A stretch of 64,000 nucleotides of DNA from Elymus sibiricus (lineage: Eukaryota > Streptophyta > Magnoliopsida > Poales > Poaceae). A model generated the notes under the pieces. The model made no database searches. It was not told where the DNA came from and was given only the letters and a program-made list of their open reading frames with translations. Shown one piece after another: positions 55,430-64,000 of the stretch; positions within the stretch are counted from its first letter, which is position 1, and every line of letters begins with the position of its first letter. The stretch covers positions 436,683,830-436,747,829 of the forward strand of contig CM077663.1 of NCBI GenBank assembly GCA_039707655.1. The letters run 5' to 3'. The translations under genes were made by a program, and so were the position numbers.

Positions 55430-55610
55430 TAAGACATTTGTTGCAAAAAGTTTGCAACAAGAGCTCTGTTGCAAAAAAAAATCTTAATAATATTCTGCAA
55501 CAAGATCTCTGTTGCAAAAAAAAAATCTGCAACACAACCTTTGCTACAAATATATATGCAACTAGACCTGTGTTACAAAAGGGTTTTCGCAATATGACTT
55601 CCGTTGCAGA
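55430..55610. repeat. 'ttgcaaaa / ctgcaaca' minisatellite
   Basis: Units alternating 'tgcaacaagatctctgttgc' with A-runs, irregular 30-45 bp spacing, about five copies. Confidence 0.75.
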
Positions 55611-56319
55611 AGTGATGACGACGCCTGATCGAGAGATTGGTGTGATTTGTCGCTTGTCCCTCTTCTGCCGTTGCCAGGTGGGCCACGCAAAACCGATCGA
55701 ATCCAGCTAATCAGGTCACCTCTCGCGGATCGACCAAGTCTAACCCTAGCGCCTGATCCAAACCGTCCCCGAACAGCGATCCAACGGATCGGATGGTGTG
55801 GGTTTTTTGAGTGGGGTTTAAGGGGCTTTGAAAGGGGTTTGAGGGGTTTTGAGAGGGTTTCAGCGATTAGGGTTGAGCATAACTAATTTTAAAAAATCCA
55901 AAAAATATGAAACTTGCGCACATCATTGTTTCATGTTACTAAGTTGCTAGGAAAAAAAAGAAACCATGTCTACGGATATTTTCATGAAATTCCCTTCACA
56001 TTACTGAGCTATCACCAACAAGGGTGCATGGTTTTCAAGGGAAATGAGGTAGGGTTTAGGGTTAACCATAGCATAGTTTGTCCAAACGACCCCATATTGG
56101 GCATGGACCCTATATTTGCAAACTAGACGTCAAGGTTTTTTTTAGTTCATTTATAGAATGTTGGGAAAAAAAGTGCTTAGAAATGGGGCTATCTAACCTA
56201 GCTTTGGAGCACGTCTTTCATGACTATGCGTTTTACTTCACAAAAGAGACGTCTTCAAAGTATTTCACAAAAGTAGCATTACATCAAACAAAATGACAAA
56301 TATCAAATTGTTACTACTC

Positions 56320-56505
56320 AAATTCAAATTCACAGCATTACAAAGATCAAACTCATGTTCAGAACATGGAAAGGTACACAACATTACAAAGTTCAAGCTC
56401 AAGTTGAAAGGTTCACAACATTACAAGGTTCAAACTCAAGTTCACATCATTTCAAAATTCCAACTCAATTTCACATCATTTCAAAGTTCAAACTCAAATT
56501 CCAAT
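56320..56505. repeat. 'ttacaaagttcaaactcaag' tandem repeat
   Basis: Around six degenerate units of about 30 bp, 'ttcacatcatttcaaagttc' being the commonest form. Confidence 0.75.
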
Positions 56506-56511
56506 CCTTTT

Positions 56512-56892
56512 CTAGCTCCTTGTGATTTTTGTTTGATTCACAACCTTGCTCCTCGTGTTCGTTGCTGGATTATTGGGTAGCTTCACTAACTTTGTTCTTT
56601 TAGTCTTCACAACAGGTTCTGGCGGTGAAGGTGGTGAAGGAGTACTTCCAGTAACAGAACATGTGATGGCCAATGGGCAAACAGCTTCAGGTGCCATAGG
56701 TTGAACTGCTTTTTCTTTGGTTTCTAGCGCTTGAAAACCTTCGAAAGACATTCTTTGAAAGTCAACATCAGATGAGGCTTCAACAGTTGGTTCACCTTCA
56801 GTTGATGTCAAATCAACATGTGCTATGTTCCTTTTAGTCCCTTTCTTTGCCTTTGTTATATTCTTCTGTGTGCTTATTCTAGAGCTGTTCAT
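56512..56892 (-). CDS. C-terminal exon of an unknown, possibly transposon-encoded protein
   Basis: 126 codons. The frame is preceded on the minus strand by the acceptor 'ctatgaacag' at about 56888, and upstream by a donor 'GCTTG|GTATGT' near 56965, so it may be the last exon of a longer gene. Lys/Thr/Pro-rich tail with 'NPATNTRSKVVNQT', a wording reminiscent of the C-terminus of plant MULE transposases. No catalytic domain. Assignment weak. Confidence 0.35.
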   Translation of the reverse strand: MNSSRISTQKNITKAKKGTKRNIAHVDLTSTEGEPTVEASSDVDFQRMSFEGFQALETKEKAVQPMAPEAVCPLAITCSVTGSTPSPPSPPEPVVKTKRTKLVKLPNNPATNTRSKVVNQTKITRS

Positions 56893-57010
56893 AGAGAGAC
56901 AATATTAAATTCTGTTTTAAAAAATGAGAAAAAAAGAAAAAAAAAAGAGAAGGCACACATACCAAGCTGTACTTGCAACCAACGATAGCTCAAGTGGCTC
57001 AATTGGCTCA

Positions 57011-58850
57011 AGTGGGAAGAGGTACCTTATTGTGTTGGACGATGTTTGGAGTGAAGATGCTGAAGATTGGAAAAAACTCAGGACTTGTCTGAAGCACGGT
57101 GGCAAGGGTAGTGCAATATTGGTGACCACTCGTAAAGAAAAAGTATCTCAAATTATGAAGATGTGTACTGATGATAGCCATAACCTCGAAAAGCTACATA
57201 AGAAATTTCTGAAGGAAATAATTGAGAATAGAGCATTCTGTTCACAAAAGCCAAACACTGCTGAGCTAAGTGACATGGTTGAAAAGATTTTGGACAGGTG
57301 TGGGGGATCTCCTTTAGCTGCTAAATCCTTTGGATCTATGCTGAGTACCAAGACTAGCATGAAAGAGTGGACGGATATACTAACCAGAAGCAACAGCTGC
57401 AATGCAAAGGCAGGAACCCTACCTATACTCAAGCTCAGCTATGATGACTTGCCATCACACTTGAAACAGTGCTTTGCTTTTTGTGCTGTGTTTCCAAAAG
57501 ATTATGAGATTGATGTGGAAATTTTAATCCAATTATGGATGGCACATGATTTCATACCATTGAAGGAAGGTGACAATCTTGAAAAGGTAGGCAGAGAAAT
57601 TTTTGACGAGCTAACTTGGAGGTCATTCTTTCAAGATGTCAAGCGAACCCCTCCTCAAAGAGAACATACTGAGCTCCGTTCTAGAACAGTATGCAGCATA
57701 CATGATCTTATGCGTGACATTGCCTTGTCTGTTATGGGAAACGATTGTCTTACTATAGTTAATAGGCCCAAACAAAAAGAACTTCTGTCAGCAGGGCCTA
57801 CCCGCCACCTGTTCTCGTCGTATCAGTACATAGGAACTCTTTTGGATGATCATCGGAAGAAACAATCTCCGGCTCTCCAGACACTGTTGTATACAGATAG
57901 CAAGTCTGTTTGTCCAGCACCACACTTGTCGAGCTACAGTAGTCTGCGAGCGCTGCAACTCTTTGAATTGAGAAAACTTCCACTCCGACCAGGGCACTTA
58001 CAGCACCTGAGATATCTTGATCTCTCAAACAATGAGTTGATCGAAGAACTTCCCAAGGAAATAAGCATACTGTATAATCTACAAACTCTTAAACTTTCTA
58101 ATTGCAAGAGACTTTGTCGACTTCCAAAGGATATGAAATATATGACAAATCTCCGTCACCTCTGTACTAGTGGATGCACATCACTAGAGTACATGCCTCC
58201 AGACCTCGGGCAACTCACTTCTCTACGGACTCTAACATATTTTGTGGCGGGTCCTAGTCCTGGTTGCAGTACTATTAGTGAACTACAAGGCTTAAATCTT
58301 GGCGGTGAATTAGAGCTATCCTGTCTTGAACATGTAACTGAGGATCATGCTAAGGCATCCAGTCTCGGAACCAAAGAGAAACTCACACATCTATCTCTTA
58401 AATGGAGTGAGGAGAACTCTGGCAAACTGGACCAGCATAGGAATGTGCTTGATGCTCTTAAGCCTCATTGTGAACTGGAGTTTCTAGGAATATCTTCATA
58501 TAGAGGTACTGCTTTCCCGACATGGGTGATAAGTCTTACTTTTCTGCAGCATTTAACCGGGCTCCACCTGGATGGTTGTACAATGTGCGAGGAATTTCCC
58601 CAGTTCGCTCAATTGAAGGCCCTTGAAATTCTCGTTTTGAAAAGGCTGAACAAATTGCAGAGCCTGTGCAGTCACAATCCATCTGCAGCATTTCCAGCAT
58701 TAAAAGCCCTTGAACTTGAAAATTTGGAGTTTTTGGAGAGATGGGCCTCAACAGAAGAAGAAGAAGAATTAACATTTCCTCTACTTGAACAATGTAAAAT
58801 CATCAACTGCCCAAAGCTGACAACAATGCCTGAAGCACCAACACTCAAAT
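57011..58850 (+). pseudogene. CC-NBS-LRR resistance gene, 3' part (rest of NB-ARC and LRR)
   Basis: 613 codons, no frameshift. It begins exactly at the kinase-2 lead 'SGKRYLIVLDDVW', followed by 'GSAILVTTR' (RNBS-B), 'CGGSPLAAK' (GLPL variant), 'QCFAFCAVFPKDYEI' (RNBS-D) and 'IHDLMRDIA' (MHD variant, with Met for the usual Val/Glu region). Irregular LRRs run from about 'LRALQLFELRKL' to 'CPKLTTMPEAPTLKL'. At 58851 the frame enters the LTR of a Gypsy element; the remaining LRRs are not in the window. An ORF start at 56924 lies in foreign sequence and is not native. Confidence 0.93.
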
Positions 58851-59179
58851 TGGTAGGAACTAGGGTTCTACCAGGCCTAGACCGTAGGTTGTAGGGGTGG
58901 AAGGTTGGATGGCGAGGGGTTGGGCGCGGCCGGCGGCGCGACGGCGCCGTGATCGCGCGAGGAGGAGGCGGCGGCGGTGAGAGAGAGGCTAGGGTTTAGG
59001 GTTTCGGCTCCTAAGGGGAGCCGGGCAATAGTTATAACTTATTGCTTAATTCCAAAAGGTGGCCTTACAACTGTTTATATAATCCTTCCTGCTAATAAAA
59101 ATAAGATAAGTTGGGCTAAGCCCCTAACTAGACGTGCCCATTGGGCCTTCTCCGGCTATAAGTGACGCCGGTCATAACA
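58851..59179 (-). repeat. 3' LTR of the Gypsy element
   Basis: 329 bp; on the minus strand it starts 'tgttatgaccggcg' and ends 'agttcctacca'. The pol frame runs a few codons into it before stopping at 59128, as usual in this group. Confidence 0.8.
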
Positions 59180-62100
59180 TCTCTCCTCGCCTGCGCAAAC
59201 AGCTCGTCCTCGAGCTGGAAGTCTAGAAAATGTTGGCGGAACTCGTCAAGCTGCTCCCAAGTGGCATCCTCTTCCGGCAGGCCTTGCCAGTGGATCAACA
59301 AATGCCACACCCCGCGACGCTGCTGGACCTACAACACCTTCGCCGGTCCCGGAAGAAGGCGCCCGTCGGAGGTTGGAGGAAGCACCGGCGTGGTCACCGG
59401 CGGTTCCCCGCGGAAGGGCTTCAGCAACCCCACATGGAAGACGTCATGGATGTGGGCACCGGCCGGCAGCTGAAGGCGGTAGGCAACTTTTCCGATGCGT
59501 TCCAGCACGGAAAACGGCCATGCGTAGCGAGGGCCCAGCTTGCGCTTCGCGCGCGGGTCGAGTGACTGCGTGGAGCGGTGAAGAAGGCGCAGCCACACCC
59601 AGTCGCCCACCGCAAACTCCGCCTCGTGGTGGTGGCCGTCGTAGTATTTCTTGGACAGCTGCTGGGCCTGGAGAAGTCGTTGGCGCACCTCGGCAAGGAT
59701 CTCATCCCTGCTGCGAAGAAGGTCGCCAGCCGCCTCCGTCCTAGCCGTCTCGGGGTCAACCGGCATGATGGGCGGGGGCGGTCGGCCATAGACCACCTCA
59801 AAAGGCATGGCGCGCAGGGCGGAGTGGTATGAAGTGTTGTAGCAGTACTCCGCCCACGCGAGCCAGTCGACCCAAGCACGGGGACGATCACCTGTAACAC
59901 AACGCAAATACATGGCAATCACCTTGTTAACCACCTCAGATTGGCCGTCCGTCTGAGGATGGAAGGCCGTACTCAGGCGCAGCTTCACGCCTGCCATCCG
60001 GAAGAGATCGCGCCATACATGCCTAGTGAACACCGGGTCCCGGTCGCTGACGATCGAAGAGGGAAACCCATGGAGGCGGACGATGCCATCGAAGAAGGCA
60101 CGCGCCAAGGAGGCGGCAGTGTAGGGATGCCCGAGCGCGATGAAGTGCGTGTACTTGGAGAAGCGGTCGACCACCGTAAGGATGACGGACTTGCCGCCCA
60201 CCTTGGGAAGACCCTCGATGAAGTCCATGGAGATGTCGGCCCAGACCTGAGAGGGAACCTCCAGGGGCTGTAGCAGCCCGGCCGGTCGCAGCGTCTCCGT
60301 CTTGTTGCGCTGGCACGTCAGGCAAGACCGCACCCAATCGCGTACCAGGGCCCGGTCGCCGGGGATGTAGAAATCGGCGCGGAGACGGTGGAGGGTCTTC
60401 TGTACGCCCTCGTGGCCGGCTGAGTGTGCCAGCAGCAGGACCTGGTGACGGAGGTCGCCGTGATCCGGCACGAAGAGCCGGCGCCCATGCAGGAGCAAGC
60501 CATCCGCCAAGCGCCACGGCCCCTCCAGGTCGCCCGCGTCGAGGCGCTGCCGAAGGAGCTGAGCGTCCGGAGCGTCCGCGGTGGCCCTGCGGATGTCGTC
60601 AATGAGGGCTAAGGAGGGCCCTGAGCGGATGCAGAGGACCGCCCCCGAGGAGTCGACAACGTCCGAGTCGTGGTCGGCGTCGCGGCGGGACAGTGCGTCG
60701 GCCAACGTGTTGAGGCGGCCCGGACGAAACTCGACGGTGAAGTCGAAGCCAAAGAGCTTGCTGATCCACTGATGTTGCGGCACGGTGGAGAGCCTCTGGT
60801 CCAATAAGAACTTGAGGCTGTAGTGATCCGTGTGAATACGGAACGGCCTCCCCCAGAGATACGGCCGCCAGTGGCGCACGGCCTGCACCAAGCCAATGAG
60901 CTCCCGCTCATAGGCCACGAGCTTATGATGGCGAGCGGCGAAAGGCCTGCTGAAGAACGCAATGGCCCGTCGCCCTGATGAAGGACGGCCCCAAACCCCA
61001 CGCCCGAGGCATCGCAGTCCACCATGAACGGCTTGTCGAAGTCTGGCATCTGAAGGACCGGCCCCGTAGTGAGGGCCCGCTTGAGGCTCTCGAACGCCTC
61101 GGTCGCCTCAGCATCCCAGGCGAAGGCGTCGCGGCGCAACAGGCGCGTGAGCGGGGATGCGATGAGGCCGAACTCCCGGATGAATTTCCGGTAGTACCCC
61201 GCGAGGCCCAGGAAGCCGCGTAGGGCCCGCGGCGAGTGGGGCGTCGGCCAGGCCGCGACAGCCGCCACCTTATCGGCATCCATAGCTACACCCTCGGCCG
61301 AGATGACGTGGCCGAGGTAGGCGACCGAAGGCGTGCCGAACGAGCACTTCGAGCGCTTGAGGTGAAGATGGTGCGCTCGAAGCTCGTGGAATACGTTGGC
61401 GACGTGCTGAAGGTGCTCCGCCCACGAGGCACTATAGATAAGAATGTCATCAAAGAAAACGAGCACAAACCGGCGCAAGTAGGGGCGGAGAACATCGTTC
61501 ATCAAGGCCTGAAAGGTCGCTGGGGCGTTGGAGAGACCAAAAGGCATCACCAAGAACTCGAAATGGCCGTGATGAGTCCGAAACGCCGTCTTCGCGACAT
61601 CGTCCGGGTGCATCCGCACCTGGTGGTAGCCGGAACGGAGGTCGAGCTTGGTGAAGAAGCGTGTCCCATGTAGCTCGTCCAAGAGCTCGTCGACGACCGG
61701 AATGGGAAATTTGTCCTTGAGCGTCTGGGCGTTAAGAGCACGGTAGTCAATGCAGAAACGCCACGTGCCGTCCGTCTTGCGAACGAGGAGGACCGGCGCC
61801 GAAAACGGCGAGGTAGAGATCCGGATGATGCCCAAGGCGAGCATGACCGCGCACTACCACTCCAGCTCGTCCTTCTGCAGCTGGGGGTAGTGGTAAGGGC
61901 GCACCGCAACAGGGGCTGTGCTCGGCAGTAGGTGAATGCGGTGGTCGTACGCCCGGGCTGGTGGAAGGCCCTGGGGCTCCTCGAAGAGGTTGCGGTGCTG
62001 CTGCAAGAGATGATCCAATAGGGGGTGCGCGGGCTCTGCAGCAGTCGCCGTCAGCTGCAGATGCGGCGCCGCTGGTGAGGCGCCACCCACGCCCTCCCAC

Positions 62101-63407
62101 CGGACGTGGTGACCCATGCGCCAGAAGGTCATCGTCATGGCCTCAATGTCCCAGAGGATGGGCCCCAGGGTCCGCAAGAAGTCGACGCTGAGGATGAAGT
62201 CGAAGCAGCCCAAGTCGATGCCGGCGCACGTGATGGTGAATTGCTCGTCGCCGATGGTGATGGGGACGTTCCGCGCAATCCCATGACAGCGGAGGTGGTC
62301 GCCGTTAGCCACGGTGACCCGGAGCTGCTCCCCGCTCGTCGGCTGAAGCGCCAAGCGGCGCATGGTCGACTCGGGCAGGAAGTTATGGGTGGAGCCTGTA
62401 TCCAGGAGGGCCACGAGGCGCTCACCGTTGATCACCACCGGCGGGAGCATAGTCTGCTCCGCTCGTATACCCGCGAGGGCATGGAGGGAGACCATGAGAG
62501 TCGTCGCCGGAGCGGGCGCCGGGGCGACCTCCGCAGCAACTGGGGCGGGCAAGTCGCCGAGCCCGTCGACGGCGGTGTCCTCCTCGATGTAGTCGGCCGC
62601 CTCCAAGTAGAAGAGCCGCGGGCAGACGTGACCCGACACGTAGGGCTCATCGCAGTTATAGCATAGCCCCTGGCGACGGCGCTCGAGCTGCTCGGCCGGG
62701 GTGAGCCGGCGGAAGGGCCGCGTCGCGGCCGGAGCGGTGGTCGTTGCAGAGGCCGGAGGCGGGCGCCCCGGCACGGATGGTGTCGGTGGCGGTCTGGCTG
62801 GCTGCCGGACGCCCCGAGCCGGAGACGCCGGCTGCAAGGCCTGCGCGCGACGCTCAAAGGCGCGGGCATAATACATGGCCGTGTGGAGGTCCTGAGGTCC
62901 GCGCAGCTCCACGTCCACGCGGATATGATCCGGCAGACCGCCCACGAAGAGCTCGGCCCGCTGGCGGGCCGTCACGCCGGGCGCGTGGCATGCCAGGGCC
63001 TGGAAGCGGTCGGCGAAGTCCTGCACCGTGGAGGTGAAGGGTAGGCGGCCAAGCTCCGCCAGCCGGCTCCCTTGGATCGGCGGCCCGAAGCGTAAGAGGC
63101 AGAGCTCGCGGAAACGCTCCCATGGGGGCATGCCGCCCTCGTCCTGCTCGAGAGCGTAATACCACGTCTGGGCGGCGCCTCGGAGGTGATACGAAGCGAG
63201 CCAGGTGCGGTCCGACGCGAGCGTGCGTTGCCCCCGAAAAAACTGGTCACATTGCTTAAGCCAGTTGAGGGGGTCCTCGGTGCCGTTGTAGGTGGCGAAG
63301 TCGAGCTTGGCGAAGCGCGGCGGCGTGTGGGTACGGCCGCCGTGGGGGTACGCCTCGTCAGCGCGGAGCAGCGAGGGGGGCGGCGCCGGGTCGGTGGCCC
63401 TGGAGAG
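59128..63407 (-). pseudogene. Gypsy gag-pol polyprotein with two stops and one frameshift
   Basis: Order on the minus strand: Gag ('FAKLDFATYNGTEDPLNWL', 'FRELCLLRFGPP'); CCHC knuckle-like 'GLCYNCDEPYVSGHVC'; protease with 'ALLDTGSTHNFL'; RT with '[19 protein letters not shown]' and the catalytic 'VFFDDILIY'; RNase H ('[19 protein letters not shown]', later '[16 protein letters not shown]'); integrase with '[11 protein letters not shown]', 'VSDRDPVF' and 'GQSEVVNK'; and a chromodomain ('LLIHWQGLPEEDATWEQL'). Lesions: TAG at 61856-61854 just before RT, a frameshift near 60970, and TAG at 59331-59329 before the chromodomain. The N-terminus is lost at 63407. Chromodomain elements of this type are Gypsy chromoviruses; the clade was not determined. 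Confidence 0.92.
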
Positions 63408-64000
63408 TGTTGGGAGACGTAGTAGTAAATCAAAAAAATTCCTACGTGTTCACCAAGATCTATCTATGGAGAAACCAGCAACGAGTAAGGGGAGAGTGCA
63501 TCTTCATACCTTTGAAGATCGCTAAGCGGAGGCGTTACAAGAACGCGGTTGGTGGAGTCGTACTCGCAGCGATTCAGATCGCGGTCGATTCCGATCTAAG
63601 CGCCGAACAACGACGCCTCCGCGTTCAACACACGTGCAGCCCGGTGACGTCTCCTACGCCTTGATCCAGCAAGGAGGAAGGAGAGGTTGAGGGAGAGCTC
63701 CGGCAGCACGACGGCGTGGTGGCGGTGGAGCTGCGTGGTACTCCGGCAGGGCTTCGCCAAGCACTACGGAGAACGAGGAGAGGGAAAGGTAGGGCTGCGC
63801 CGAGAGAGAGAGGGAAAACTCGTGTGTTGGCAGCCCCAAAACTCACCACTATATATAGGAGGAGGGGAGGGGAGGGGCTGCGCCCTAGGGTTCCCCTTAG
63901 GGGGCCGGCGGCAGCCCCAGATCCAATCTGGGCGGCAGCCAGAGGGAGGGAGAGAGGGGGAGCAGCCCTAGGTGCGCCTTAGGGCCCATCTGCTCTAGGG
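63408..64000 (-). mobile_element. LTR of another retrotransposon, inserted in the Gypsy gag, runs out of window
   Basis: It begins 'tgttgggagacgtagtag'; the preceding 5-mer 'gagag' is the candidate TSD. On the minus strand the text runs from a palindromic TATA ('ctatatatag', near 63850) through 'ggtatgaagatgcactc' to '...ctcccaaca', as expected for the transcribed part and 3' end of a plant LTR, so the element is taken as minus-oriented with this as its 3' LTR. Short frames across it are not genes. Confidence 0.7.

Larger units (their letters stand above)
54193..56511. other. Inserted DNA of mixed origin
   Basis: It includes a 'tgcaac...gttgc' minisatellite (55430-55610), GC-rich text at 55030-55400, G-rich 'ggggtttgaggggttttg' repeats near 55820, and 'cattacaaagttcaaactc' repeats (56320-56505). 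The style resembles Mutator-like elements, but no inverted termini were identified. Confidence 0.4.
58851..63407 (-). mobile_element. Gypsy chromovirus LTR retrotransposon, 5' part cut by another insertion
   Basis: The 3' LTR (58851-59179) borders the NBS-LRR frame; the host 5-mer before it is 'caaat'. Next to the LTR on the minus strand is the polypurine 'ggcgaggagaga'. Gag-pol follows on the minus strand to 63407, where another LTR begins. Its own 5' LTR must lie to the right of that insertion, outside the window. Confidence 0.92.

Overview
The window reads as plant nuclear DNA from a large, repeat-rich grass genome, most likely Triticeae (wheat, Aegilops, barley or a relative). The evidence is one intron-containing plant gene with a plastid-type N-terminus, RNase H-bearing LINEs, Stowaway MITEs of the 'CTCCCTCCGT' type, CACTA elements whose ends carry many 'tagtcccggtt' repeats, a tRNA-type SINE, Copia and Gypsy LTR elements, and nested insertions with readable target-site duplications (TSDs). 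Nothing prokaryotic was seen.

Layout. 1-1028 is the end of a CACTA element with a cut-off TNP2 transposase. 1062-1182 is a Stowaway-like MITE followed by a LINE tail (1199-1763). 2184-2255 is a tRNA-Val(UAC) gene on the minus strand. 2619-6669 (minus) is a complete ten-exon LSF1 gene (Like Sex Four 1, starch metabolism); this is the one clearly intact host gene. 6.7-11.7 kb is non-coding with two MITEs and AT-rich degenerate repeats. 11.7-13.2 kb holds two LINE remnants, the second with a perfect 16-bp TSD. 14.08-14.14 kb is one DnaJ-like exon. 14942-16829 is a small Copia element with two LTRs that carries gag only. It sits in what looks like the 5' part of a Helitron ending at 17166.

17601-24889 is a 7.3-kb CACTA element with a 'tct' TSD that splits a LINE (17.2-17.6 kb and 24.9-25.6 kb). 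It carries an apparently intact four-exon gene, a single-exon ORF, a frameshifted coiled-coil gene and a 339-bp tandem array, but no transposase. 26271-29290 has Helitron ends. A SINE (29657-29963) and a hAT-like element (30673-31300) follow. 31579-32778 (minus) is a leucine-rich-repeat receptor ectodomain cut off before the membrane and kinase parts.

33308-42459 is a 9.15-kb non-coding LTR element, minus orientation, filled with 46-bp and about 70-bp minisatellites. On both sides of it lies the same roughly 225-bp sequence from upstream of the LRR gene. 43.1-45.0 kb is a broken LINE and 45.56-46.07 kb a broken PIF/Harbinger transposase. 46-52 kb has no recognised host gene, apart from a possible SINE and a 246-bp duplication.

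52227-58850 is a CC-NBS-LRR resistance-gene relic. It is broken inside the NB-ARC domain by about 4 kb of DNA that contains a three-exon minus-strand gene of unknown function, and it is cut at its 3' end by a Gypsy chromovirus (58851 rightwards, minus). That element is itself interrupted at 63408 by another LTR element running out of the window. Apart from LSF1 and the tRNA, the genes do not form a pathway; the window mainly records layered transposition into gene fragments.
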